Origin: Zelonia costaricensis | Taxonomy: Eukaryota > Euglenozoa > Kinetoplastea > Trypanosomatida > Trypanosomatidae | DNA length: 64,000 nt | Direction: 5' to 3' | Assembly (NCBI GenBank): GCA_030849075.1 | Contig: JASAOO010003448.1 | Location: 1 to 64,000, forward strand | In this document: one piece after another, positions 1 through 8,936 of the stretch | Layout: each line of letters begins with the position of its first letter | Position numbering within the stretch: position 1 is the stretch's first letter | Translations under genes and position numbers: made by a program | Notes under the pieces: model-generated | The model's input: the letters and a program-made list of their open reading frames with translations, nothing else | What the model was told of the DNA's origin: nothing | Databases searched by the model: none

Positions 1-43
1 AGGACTTCGTGTCGACCTTCCGAAGGTGATGAGTGTCTCTCCT

Positions 44-67
44 TGTGTGTGTGTGTGTGTGTGTGTG
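44..67 (+). repeat. (GT)n microsatellite
   Basis: An uninterrupted GT dinucleotide run of about 24 nt lies in the gene-free left edge, probably in the 3' UTR of the preceding gene. Confidence 0.9.
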
Positions 68-180
68 ATTGCGGGAGCAGGTCGGCGGAACACCAAGGGC
101 AATCTTGTGCTGTCTGCCCTCAAGTCGTGCCGCCCCAGGCGTTGCCGTTCCCCTTATGGCATCTCGGGCGCCTGAAACAC

Positions 181-201
181 GCACACACACACACACACAC
201 A
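181..201 (+). repeat. (CA)n microsatellite
   Basis: A CA dinucleotide run of about 21 nt lies between the leftmost GT run and the first gene. Confidence 0.9.
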
Positions 202-649
202 GATTGCGGCCCCCGTAAAACTCGCACGCTCGGCGTGTGGGACACCTCTGGCGAGTGTACGCGCATCTACTTTGGACGCTCGTCGCCTCATGGAGAAGTC
301 CACTCGACGCCACTCTGTCTCCTCTCGTTCTCTCTCTGATGTGCACGGCTGCTCCCACTGCGGGCCGTTTTCACGAGCTGCCGCTCATACGGAAGCTTCT
401 GTGTAGAGTGGCTAGGTTGGCGAGCTCGCCGCGTGGCACATAGCTGACATCGCCCGGACATACACGCAGTGGCGGCCCCTCTTGGCCTTATCTTGTAGAG
501 CCGTACGTGCGAGGCTTTGACTTAGGTACGAGATTCATCATAGACCCCCCCCCCCCACCTCGACACCACCTCTGCTGCGTTGCACGCGAAGCAACACGCA
601 TTTGCCGTTTCCCAATTGCTCCCCACGTCGACTGCAAGTGGACTCAGCC

Positions 650-1084
650 ATGTCCCGCGTGCTCACGGTGCTTCTAACGTACGACGACCCCGAGTGCGGC
701 GGCGCAGCCGATGCCTTGGTGGAGCACCTCGAGCGGGACGCTGCCGCCGTGGAGGGTCAGTGCCAGCTTTCTGTAAAGCCGATCCAGGTGCTGCAGAACG
801 GCTCTCATCGCGACGCTCTGTACGGCTCCTTGCAGGACCTTTTTCAAATCAAGCCGCAGGACATCTACGTCATCACCTTCTTGAAGGGCAACCAGCCAGA
901 GGAGTACCGGAAGGTGAACGAGCTCTGCAGCAGCGTGCGGCCCAACGCGGTGAAGTGCCAAGTCCTCACCCACCTCGCCAACTACACTGACGTTGGGCTC
1001 ACCATCCGCAACCTCGTGCGGCTCGTGCTCGATGAGATGATGAAGGAGGACGGCAGGAGTGCAGCTGCAGAGCCTACCAAGTGA
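650..1084 (+). CDS. Hypothetical protein, 144 aa
   Basis: The ATG at 650 opens a 144-residue frame. The open frame extends 16 codons further upstream but without an ATG, so 650 is the natural start. The protein is soluble-looking, with no signal peptide or membrane span. It looks like a compact alpha/beta protein: a beta-like N-terminus (VLTVLLTY), an amphipathic helix rich in Glu and Ala, and a central strand-like stretch (DIYVITFL) before several helices. The C-terminal 15 residues are charged and probably disordered. Base composition and frame continuity match the neighbouring genes, which supports real coding. I do not recognise the family and assign no function. Confidence 0.8.
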   Translation: MSRVLTVLLTYDDPECGGAADALVEHLERDAAAVEGQCQLSVKPIQVLQNGSHRDALYGSLQDLFQIKPQDIYVITFLKGNQPEEYRKVNELCSSVRPNAVKCQVLTHLANYTDVGLTIRNLVRLVLDEMMKEDGRSAAAEPTK

Positions 1085-1748
1085 GGAGGCAAAGGCTCGC
1101 TTTTGTTTTTGTTGTGCCTCATCTTCTTCCGATCGCGACACTACACTTGTGAGCGCCAGAGGCCGCACTCGCGTCGCGGGGCAGACTCCCCCCCCTCCAT
1201 CCCCCTCTCCTTGATGGGCTATGCGGCTCAGGTGCAGTTGGCACAGCAGCTACCGAAGCGAATCAAAAAAAAAAGAAAGAGAATGAGAAGAAATGACCGC
1301 AGCAGCGGAGGAAACCACAGGCGTCGCCTAAACGCGCAACGGGAGTGGGCGAAGGGATGCACTCGCAGCCTGCGTCGGCACCCGCACGGGCCGCGCTTCA
1401 CGGAGGTCGCTTTCTCTGCTCTAACCGTGGCGGGGGTGTTCGCGTCAGCGAAGTAGCAGGCGCTGGAACTGCGGCTCCGCCCGTGAGCAACCCTCCCTGT
1501 GCGCTTACACTTGTGCCGATGGGCCGCTCTCCGTTTTGTATTCAACGCGCACCGCACCACCGCGCTCTCTCTGTGCTCTCCTCTGCAGCTTCTCATTCGT
1601 TCTCTTACTTCGCCGCTCGGCTGCACAGCTGGAGCTGCGGTGAGAGAGGCATCTGCTGCAGTCGTCACACGTCCCGACTCCCCTACAAGCCCACGCTGAC
1701 AGACACGCGAATCGCAGTAAGGCCAATCGGAGGCTCGAGGTCGCTGTG
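1085..1748. other. Intergenic region
   Basis: No gene is seen. An A-rich stretch at about 1264-1296 sits in the presumed 3' UTR. A pyrimidine-rich tract ending in AG at 1587-1588 is a plausible trans-splice acceptor for the gene at 1749. Confidence 0.6.
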
Positions 1749-2867
1749 ATGGAGGAGTGGGTCAAGACCGCGGTGGCGGACAAGTACATCGCCGCGGTGG
1801 ACCCGGCGAAGGTGCAGTCCGGCGTCTTCTGCGAGGCCTTCACGTCCCCATGGTACGACGGAGGTGTCGTGTTTGACTGGACGACGCTGCATCAGCGACT
1901 GGTGCAGCCGGCGACCACGCCCGCCAGCGTAGACGGCGCCGTGTCAGCACTCCGCCGCAGCGGCGTCGCAGCCCTGGAGAGAGTGGCCGGTGACGGTGCG
2001 CGGCAGTGCTTTGCCACGTCGGTGGAGATCGAGAAGCCCTGGGCGCTGCACCCGCTGTCGGACCAGGCGCAGCAGCTCAGCATCTTCGACGTGCCGCCGC
2101 CCCGCAGCGCCTCAGCCTCGCCGCCGACGCCGGCGCGGCAGCTGTACACCTTCCTGCGGGGTCCGCCTGGGCAGCGTGCCGTGCGGGACGACATGGCGCG
2201 CGTCTTGGCCAGCGCTGAGGCGCAGCTCCGCGACAAGGGCGTGGCTGTCGTGCGCTTTCTCAGCTCCTTTGTGCTCTTCGGCGACGACTTCACCGACATG
2301 CTGCACAGCACCGCGGCGGTGTTCCAGGCCCTGCGGGAGGTGGGGTTTGCCGTTGACGGGCACGGCTCCTGCCTCGGCCCGCGCACCGTGTCAGGGCTGC
2401 GCGTGGACGCGGAGGCGTGGTGGACCACCGCGCCGCTGAGTGCCATGAAGACGGAGGAGGCGGTGTCGGCGTTTCTCGTGGCACTCTTCTACCAGTGGCT
2501 GCAGGATGCGCACGTGTGGGCCTGCACCGCACCACTCCGCCTCTTCCCATCGGCCGGCGCGCCTGCCGAGGCGGAGACGGTAAAGGCGAAGGCGGTGCGA
2601 CTCTTCGAGCGGTTCGTGCGCGGCCTTGTCCTGCCACGCGCGCGTGCCATCGGCCTCGACGCCGTGTACGCGGCCCTCCCGGAGGAGGGGGGCAGCCTCT
2701 TCGACTTGGCGGCGTTGGGGCTGGAGCGGAAGAAGGCGCCGGTGGGGCCGCAGCCGTGGAGCGTGGCGGAGCTGCGCGTCGTGCTGTCGCAAATCGACGC
2801 CTACGCCCATGTCCCGTCCGAGTACTTGAGCGTGCCGCTTGCACCGGCGGCAGCGAGGTCGCAGTAG
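1749..2867 (+). CDS. Hypothetical protein, 372 aa
   Basis: A continuous frame of 372 codons starts at the ATG at 1749. A GTG immediately upstream also opens the frame but is not a plausible eukaryotic start. The protein is Ala/Val/Leu-rich and mostly helical by eye, with several Trp-containing conserved-looking segments (around residues 35-45, 220-225 and 250-258). A short Pro/Ser-rich linker lies near residues 115-130. No signal peptide, membrane span or catalytic signature is visible. Strong GC3 bias and the absence of low-complexity interruptions argue for a real gene. I do not recognise the family. It follows the 144-aa gene after about 0.66 kb and precedes VPS16. Confidence 0.85.
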   Translation: MEEWVKTAVADKYIAAVDPAKVQSGVFCEAFTSPWYDGGVVFDWTTLHQRLVQPATTPASVDGAVSALRRSGVAALERVAGDGARQCFATSVEIEKPWALHPLSDQAQQLSIFDVPPPRSASASPPTPARQLYTFLRGPPGQRAVRDDMARVLASAEAQLRDKGVAVVRFLSSFVLFGDDFTDMLHSTAAVFQALREVGFAVDGHGSCLGPRTVSGLRVDAEAWWTTAPLSAMKTEEAVSAFLVALFYQWLQDAHVWACTAPLRLFPSAGAPAEAETVKAKAVRLFERFVRGLVLPRARAIGLDAVYAALPEEGGSLFDLAALGLERKKAPVGPQPWSVAELRVVLSQIDAYAHVPSEYLSVPLAPAAARSQ

Positions 2868-3824
2868 CGGTGCGAGATTCCACACACCCCATGTGCGCGC
2901 GTGCACCACTTCTACGGCGCGAGCAGGCTGCAGCGCACGTCTTGTCGCTGCTATCGCTGTTCCGGCGCTCTACCTGTGATCTCGAGCATTGCCGCGTGTC
3001 GCGTGTCACGGTGCGTGGGCGCCCACGAGCCCGTGCGAGCCGCGGACACGACGCAACAAGCAGACAAGGCAGAAGTGCTTCTCCAGCGGATAGAGTAAAG
3101 TGCTCGTGCGCGGTTCGTGCCACCCGTGCAGAGGGGTGGTGGGATGGCACAGGGGATGTGGTGCGTGAAAAAGCCGTCGGCGGGCTGCACGCGGCACTCC
3201 CCCACTGCATCGCTGTCTCCGCGGTGTCGATCTTCTGCCAGCATGCAAGCTGCTGTGGCTGCTGCTGCTGCTGCCATTTCGATGAGCAGCCTGGGGAGCC
3301 AGGCAATCGCAATGCACGGCACAACTTTCATCAAAGCCCACCCCCCAACTCCTCATCCTATTTATTGCACTTCCATTCGTCTTGTATGGAACGCGCTGCG
3401 TGACACGTGACACGCTTCCTGCAGTCTCACCTCCTCCTTTTTTTTTGTGCTTGAGCCTCCACGGACGCGCCTGCATCTCTCGTGCCACCACACCCGTGCG
3501 GTCCCCCCCCTCCCCGCCGCCCCCACACCCACACACAAACGCGCAGAAGGCTTCTTTCTCCGCCTCAAGCTCTCATGTTGTGGGTGAGGTGAGAGCTGGC
3601 CAGGGCCGCCTACGTTACGCGCCCGTCGAAACGCTGAGCGCTCCGGAAAAAGAAGAGGCTGAAGAGGCACCCCTGCTGCGGTGCGCCGCCGAAGTGGCAG
3701 GAGGGAGCGCAGCCGCACACGGGCCCACGTTCTCTCCCGCTGCTCCCTCCCTCGCGCGAGTTCTTCCGCTTCCTACTCCCGCATTCCCTACTCCCGTGCC
3801 TCAGTTTCGAGGCCTCCGCACAGC
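2868..3824. other. Intergenic region
   Basis: No gene is seen. It contains a short CTG run around 3247-3275, C-rich tracts around 3500-3540 and extended pyrimidine-rich sequence up to the VPS16 start. Confidence 0.6.
3761..3804 (+). other. Candidate spliced-leader acceptor for VPS16
   Basis: A C/T-rich tract ends in an AG at 3803-3804, 20 nt before the VPS16 ATG. Trans-splicing in kinetoplastids uses the first suitable AG after a polypyrimidine tract. The exact site is inferred. Confidence 0.5.
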
Positions 3825-6800
3825 ATGGTGGACCGCATCGGCGAGTGGTTTGCGTTCTCACGCGCCTGCTACTGCCGCCGCCTCACCATCTACGAGCAGC
3901 TGCCATGGGGCGCCGAAGACACGCCGCACTCCTCCTTTTGCCCATGTTCGCCGCCGCCCGCACCTGCCGGGGCGGCGTCCACGAGTGGTGACCTTCACAG
4001 CCGTCGCGGTTTTTCCTTGGCGACAGTCGACTTGGTCGCCGTCGCCCGCTTCGGTGGTCTCGTCGCCGTGTACGGCCGCGTGCACAGCACAGCGGGTCTC
4101 GCCGGCCCAAGTCTCGTCTTCTCCTCCGACGGCACCGGCGCACCTGTGCAGCAGTTCAACCTCTCGGCGCACTCTGCGGCTGTGGCCGGCTCCTCCCCCG
4201 CGGCAGGTAGGGACACGGACAAGGCACTGCAGGTGTACACGAGCGGTGGGGAGCTGCTGACCGTCGCTTCCCTCACCCCGTCCATCCTCACCGGTGCAGA
4301 CGCGGTGGCCGCGCTCGGGTGGACCGGGGAGGGGGAGCTGTACGTGCTGCTAATGCCGTCGCTGACGGTGGTGTTCCTGGACACGCGCGACATCGCCCTC
4401 GATCATCTCGCGGCGGCGTCGTCGAGCGGCGCGGAGGCGATCGTGTCGCGCCGTGTATCGCTGCGACCCGAGGCTTCTGCGGCTGCTCCGCCGCTGCATG
4501 CGCCGCTCGCGGGGCTGCGCGCCACACCCGAGGGCATCCTCTGCGTCGAGGACATCGACAGCCGCGGCCGGCTGCGTGTCCTGCTCCATGAGGAGAAGTT
4601 CAGCTCGCTCGTGCTCCCCTCAGTGCCGCTGCCGGTAAACACGACCTTCACGACGTCGGGCACTGCTGCGGTGCCGCACCGCTCCAGGCCCGCGGTTCTG
4701 ACGTCGCCGGCCGCGCTGGACATGGTGCCGCCGGCGTGGACCGACTCGGGCGACCTCCTCGTGCTGTGGGCACAACCCGGTGAGAGCCGAAGCGGCAGCA
4801 GCGTGCTGTGTGCGATGGTGCACCCCGACGACGGCGGAGGGGGCAGCGACCACGCCGGCGGCGGCTCTGCCTCGCCAGCGGTGCGGCGCATGGCGTGCCC
4901 AGGCCGCGTGCTGGAGCTCACCGTCTGCGTCGCGGACCCGACCCAGGTCGCCGTCTTCACCTCGCTCGGCGTGCTGCACGTGCTCCGCAGCAACCTGTCT
5001 GCCGCACTCTTCGGCCTCGACCTCGGCGTGTGCCGCGTTCTGCGCACCGCGGCCGCCGTGATGCAGATGGGCGACGCCGGCAGCGCCACCGTTTCCTTCG
5101 CCTCTCCAGCAGGCGCCTCCTTTGGCGCCGGCGCGGCAGCCTCGACGAGCTTCGCCAGCGGTGGCGGGCTGGACACCGCGGCTGACGGCACCGCAGCGGC
5201 GCAGCGCAGCGGCAACGCCACGATCACCGCGGCCGCTGCGGAGCGTGCGGTGGACTGCCCTGCACCGCACAAGGTGGAGTGGTGCGGCACGCACTTTGTG
5301 CTCGTGCACTTTTATGAGGCGGACCTCGAATCGGGCGGCGTGCAGGCGACCGCCGGCTTGTCCCCGGCGGCACTGGCGGAGCTTCGCCAGGAGCGCCCCA
5401 TGCTGTCGTTGCTCGTCTGCACGCAGACCGGCTGCAGTGTGCGGTGCGAGCGGCTGGACTGGGGCGAGGACGGCAGCGGGCACATCGCGACGGTCGCGGA
5501 GCTCGACGGGGTGCGCGTGATGACGGACACGACGTGCTATGCGCTGCAGGAGGTGCCGGGGTGCCTGGCCCGGCTGTGCCGTGTGCAGCCGCCTTTTAGT
5601 CCAGCAGCGCAGGTGGTGCTTGCCTACGAGGCATGCACGAGTGGCGATCGCCACGGCATCGCGCAGGTGCGGGCCGCCCTGGCCCCCGTCGCCTCGCCCG
5701 CTGCCGCGGGCGCGAACTCGTCGCCGGTGCGGAGCGCGTTGCCAGAGGAGAGCCCTCCAGCAGCTGTCACCAAAGACGACGACGAGAACGTCGGCGCGGA
5801 TGGCGAGGAGACGTGGGCGATGACGCACGCGGAGGGCCTCGTGTGCGAGCTGCTCGACGCGGCGTCGCACGAGTTCGACGTGGCCCGGCAGCACCTCCTC
5901 ATCGCTGCCGCCTCTTTTGCATGCGAGACGACGCACCTGCGCAGCGGCGTACAGGACGTCATCGTAGACGTGGCGCGGCGCCTGCGCGTGCTGCGCGCGG
6001 TCCGCACAGAGCCGCGGTGCCACATGCCCATCACGATGGAGCAGTACCAGCTGCTGACCGGTAGCCAGGAGCGTCCCGCGCGGCAGCTGACGAGCACGGA
6101 GGGGCAGGTGCTGGTGGATCGACTCGCCTACCTCGGGCACTACCAGACGGCGCTGGACGTGGTGCGGGCGATGCACATGAAGTTCGCGCGGGTGCTCGCC
6201 CGCTGGGCCGCAAGCTTCATTCGGCGCCACGTGGATCGCATGTCGGACAGCACGCTGCACCGCGAGGTTGTGCAAGTGTTGCGCGAGTTCCCCGACGCGA
6301 GCTACGTGGAGCCCGCCACCACCGCCTTCGCCCTGCACCGACGCGAGCTGGCCCTGCGCCTCCTGCGCGATGAGCCGCAGCAACAGCGCCGCCGCGTGCT
6401 GCTGTGCGTAGAGCTAGGGGAGCTGAACATGGCAGGTCGCGCCGCCGCCGCCAGCGGGAGCGCCGAGCTCATCCACCTCGTCGTGTCAGCGCTCGTCGCA
6501 CGCGAGGCTCAGTCGCGCCGTGCGACGCCCTCGCCGCCGCGGCCTTGCGGCGCGGCGGAGAGCGAGGACGAGCCGCCGCCCGTCACGCTGGCCGAGGTGC
6601 AGCACTGCCTCATCGCCTCCCCCGAGCTGCTCTGCTGGCTGCTCGTGGGCGCCTCTAGCCTCTCCGCGTGGCAGGCCGTTGCGCAGCGCGTGCTCTTCAC
6701 TGCGCATTGGTCCCTCGCGGCGCTCGAGTGCCACTCGATGGCGGTGCAGGGCCTCCGGCAGAGCACCACGGTACACCGGTCTCTGCTGCAGCGCCTCGTG

Positions 6801-7976
6801 CCCGATCGCACACGAGTTGCAGAGAAGCCCAACACCGATGGCGAGACAAAAGAGGCGGCCGCCACGCACGCCACGGAGAAGAAGCGAAAGCGGCGCCACC
6901 GCGGGCGCGCTGATGACGAAGTCGAGCACGGCACCGACAGCGACGATGAGGACGACCCGGCATCGCCCGGTGTCGCTGCCCGCGATGCCACAGCTGCCTC
7001 GCCGCCCCTGCCACCACTTGCCATCCCCTGTGCGACCGCCGCAGTTGCCTCCGCAGCGTTCACGCAGTGGACGCGGGAAACGAAGGGGCTGCTGCACAGC
7101 GCCTTCCAGCGCGCGGGCGAAATGCGGCGCGACAAGGCCACCGCCGCCGCCGCCACCGCCGCCGCCGCCTCAGCAGGCGACACGCCGTTCGCCGCACTCC
7201 TGAGCCGAGCCGAGCGGCTGCACGAGGCGGAGCACGAGGCCGCGCAGAGTGGGACGCCGAGCCCGGCATTGGAGGAGGCTGACGGAAGCGGTGGAGGAGG
7301 CGGTGCGGCGTCCACGATGTCCAACATACTGGCGCAGGAGTGGTGCGTGCGGACGGTTCTGGCGGCCCCGGCCTCACGCCTGTCCCGCGACGCGGCCGCG
7401 CTGGCGATGCAGGTGAAGCTGGATCGCGTCCGCTCGGACCTCGCCGCGAAACACAACGCGCCGCGCCTCACCCGGTGCGTGGTTAGCGTCGTCGACCTCG
7501 TGCACGAGCTGTGCGCGATTCCAGACGCAGCAGGCGACGTGGCGGAGGTGCAGCGGACCTTTGCGGTGCCGGCGAAGATGCTCTTCTTTGCACAGCTCCG
7601 TGGCCTCTGCGCGGCGCAGCGCTGGGACGCCGTGGACAGCCTCGTCGGCCCTGCGCCGCCGCTGCAAAAGAGGTCCTTTTTCTCGGGCAGTGACACGGGT
7701 GCTAGGACGCCGTGCATCGGCTACCTCCCGGTGGTGCAGCTGCTCGCCCAGCACGGCCAACACGAGCGCGCCGCGCGGTACGTGGCGGGCGCGTGTGCCG
7801 AGGCGGTGGATCGGGTGTCGTGGTACATGTCGCTGGGGGCGCCGGCCATGGCGCTGGAGGCGGCCATGGCGGAGCGGGACGGCGGCCTTGTCGCGCAGGT
7901 GATGCAACGTGTGCCGGGCAGCGCCACGGTGCAGTCGGTGGGCAGTGCGATGCTCGCGGAGCTGCGACACGGCTGA
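3825..7976 (+). CDS. VPS16: Vacuolar protein sorting-associated protein 16 (VPS16)
   Basis: This 1383-aa protein is the VPS16 core subunit of the HOPS and CORVET tethering complexes, which act at late endosomes and vacuole/lysosome membranes. The N-terminal roughly 600 residues are the propeller-like Vps16_N region, starting MVDRIGEWFAF. The Vps16_C solenoid follows. Around residue 730 the segment containing MPITMEQYQLLT, a helix with VDRLAYLGHYQTAL, and a TAFALHRRELALRLL block match the conserved VPS16 order. Near the C-terminus IGYLPVVQLLAQHGQ matches the family's IGYLPFVE motif. The start at 3825 begins with conserved-looking sequence; 48 upstream in-frame codons are Arg/Ser-rich leader and are rejected. 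At 1383 residues it is much longer than the animal protein (about 840). Most excess lies in Ala/Gly-rich loops of the propeller and a basic/acidic insert near residues 1010-1150 of the solenoid. Confidence 0.95.
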   Translation: MVDRIGEWFAFSRACYCRRLTIYEQLPWGAEDTPHSSFCPCSPPPAPAGAASTSGDLHSRRGFSLATVDLVAVARFGGLVAVYGRVHSTAGLAGPSLVFSSDGTGAPVQQFNLSAHSAAVAGSSPAAGRDTDKALQVYTSGGELLTVASLTPSILTGADAVAALGWTGEGELYVLLMPSLTVVFLDTRDIALDHLAAASSSGAEAIVSRRVSLRPEASAAAPPLHAPLAGLRATPEGILCVEDIDSRGRLRVLLHEEKFSSLVLPSVPLPVNTTFTTSGTAAVPHRSRPAVLTSPAALDMVPPAWTDSGDLLVLWAQPGESRSGSSVLCAMVHPDDGGGGSDHAGGGSASPAVRRMACPGRVLELTVCVADPTQVAVFTSLGVLHVLRSNLSAALFGLDLGVCRVLRTAAAVMQMGDAGSATVSFASPAGASFGAGAAASTSFASGGGLDTAADGTAAAQRSGNATITAAAAERAVDCPAPHKVEWCGTHFVLVHFYEADLESGGVQATAGLSPAALAELRQERPMLSLLVCTQTGCSVRCERLDWGEDGSGHIATVAELDGVRVMTDTTCYALQEVPGCLARLCRVQPPFSPAAQVVLAYEACTSGDRHGIAQVRAALAPVASPAAAGANSSPVRSALPEESPPAAVTKDDDENVGADGEETWAMTHAEGLVCELLDAASHEFDVARQHLLIAAASFACETTHLRSGVQDVIVDVARRLRVLRAVRTEPRCHMPITMEQYQLLTGSQERPARQLTSTEGQVLVDRLAYLGHYQTALDVVRAMHMKFARVLARWAASFIRRHVDRMSDSTLHREVVQVLREFPDASYVEPATTAFALHRRELALRLLRDEPQQQRRRVLLCVELGELNMAGRAAAASGSAELIHLVVSALVAREAQSRRATPSPPRPCGAAESEDEPPPVTLAEVQHCLIASPELLCWLLVGASSLSAWQAVAQRVLFTAHWSLAALECHSMAVQGLRQSTTVHRSLLQRLVPDRTRVAEKPNTDGETKEAAATHATEKKRKRRHRGRADDEVEHGTDSDDEDDPASPGVAARDATAASPPLPPLAIPCATAAVASAAFTQWTRETKGLLHSAFQRAGEMRRDKATAAAATAAAASAGDTPFAALLSRAERLHEAEHEAAQSGTPSPALEEADGSGGGGGAASTMSNILAQEWCVRTVLAAPASRLSRDAAALAMQVKLDRVRSDLAAKHNAPRLTRCVVSVVDLVHELCAIPDAAGDVAEVQRTFAVPAKMLFFAQLRGLCAAQRWDAVDSLVGPAPPLQKRSFFSGSDTGARTPCIGYLPVVQLLAQHGQHERAARYVAGACAEAVDRVSWYMSLGAPAMALEAAMAERDGGLVAQVMQRVPGSATVQSVGSAMLAELRHG

Positions 7977-8936
7977 CAGCGGCAGCGTCTCTTCCTCGCC
8001 CAGCACACTCGTGGAGTGCCCACGGCTCCTCTTCTTCTCCCTTCCCCCACCTCTGCGTCACACAACGAACACGAACACCGGAAGAACAGAAATGAAAGAG
8101 AAGTGAGAGGGAGCACAGTCCGCACCTGCACTGCGTCTCCGCCTAGAACGTGGCCCTGCGCGCCATGTCCACCACAACGTGCGCTCGCGTCTCTGCGGGC
8201 TGGACAACAAAAAAGAGGAGGACAGCGGGAGGTCACCGCCTCTGCGGACCTGCTGCTCGCTTCTGCCGTCTCGCCCGTGCATGCACCACCGACACCACTG
8301 CGTACGCGCAAGACGCGGAGGACTTCACGTGCCTGACGCACCGATCCGAGGGACTTCCCACTCTCTCCCCCCTGCCTCGCGCGTCGTTTTGCCGGACACC
8401 CTCAACTGCCGCACATCCCCTTGCACCTTCTGGTCGCCTTCCTGTCCACCTCTACGCAGGAACAAAGCAGGCTCTGCTCATTTCCAACCGTGTGGCGGTC
8501 AGCGCAGCTCTGGTTAAACTCAACGTAGAAGTCGACATCAGCACATTCGTCTCCTCTTCTCGCGCTCTCGCTCCCGTCCCTCTTCCACTCCCGCTCTTCT
8601 TCCTCGAACCCCAGCCGCTGGCTTTATCTTTATTGTCATCACTATTACTTGCCACTGGGAACGGCCGCAACAGGCCTCTTTCCCGCTCACGCGATACTCA
8701 GCTCCTGCGTCGCGCCTGTGCCCCCACCCTGCTGCACCACCACGAGTTTCCGCCTGCCGCTGCAGCATATGTGACGAGTGCCGTGTCCCCTCTTTTCCCG
8801 CCCTCCCCCCCTTTTCCACTTGCCGGTCTGGACGCGCTGCCCCCTGCCTGCTCTGCTTGCCTGCCTGCGTAGCTGTTCCTATTGAGCGTTTCCCTTCCCA
8901 CTCGGAGCTACGCCGTCGTGTGCTCGCCTCCGCACC
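7977..8936. other. Intergenic region
   Basis: No gene is seen. It is mostly pyrimidine-rich sequence, with the densest C/T tracts at 8560-8860 just before the ethanolamine kinase start. Confidence 0.6.
8837..8872 (+). other. Candidate spliced-leader acceptor for ethanolamine kinase
   Basis: A C/T-rich tract ends in AG at 8871-8872, 64 nt before the ATG at 8937. Confidence 0.45.

Larger units (their letters stand above)
1..649. other. Intergenic region upstream of the first gene
   Basis: No credible gene is seen. It holds a GT run near the left edge, a CA run around 181-201 and a C-rich tract at about 545-556. That tract is followed by an AG at 590-591, a plausible spliced-leader acceptor for the gene starting at 650. 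The left part is probably the 3' UTR of a gene outside the window. Confidence 0.6.

Noticed and set aside
1264..1296. A-rich stretch as a retroposon tail
   Set aside because: It is short and flanked by ordinary intergenic sequence, with no distinct element upstream.
3681..3824. Upstream in-frame extension of VPS16
   Set aside because: It is Arg/Ser-rich leader without an ATG, and a splice-like AG at 3803-3804 lies inside it.
4620..6383. 587-codon minus-strand open frame
   Set aside because: It is antisense to VPS16, of Arg/His-rich low complexity, with no domain resemblance.
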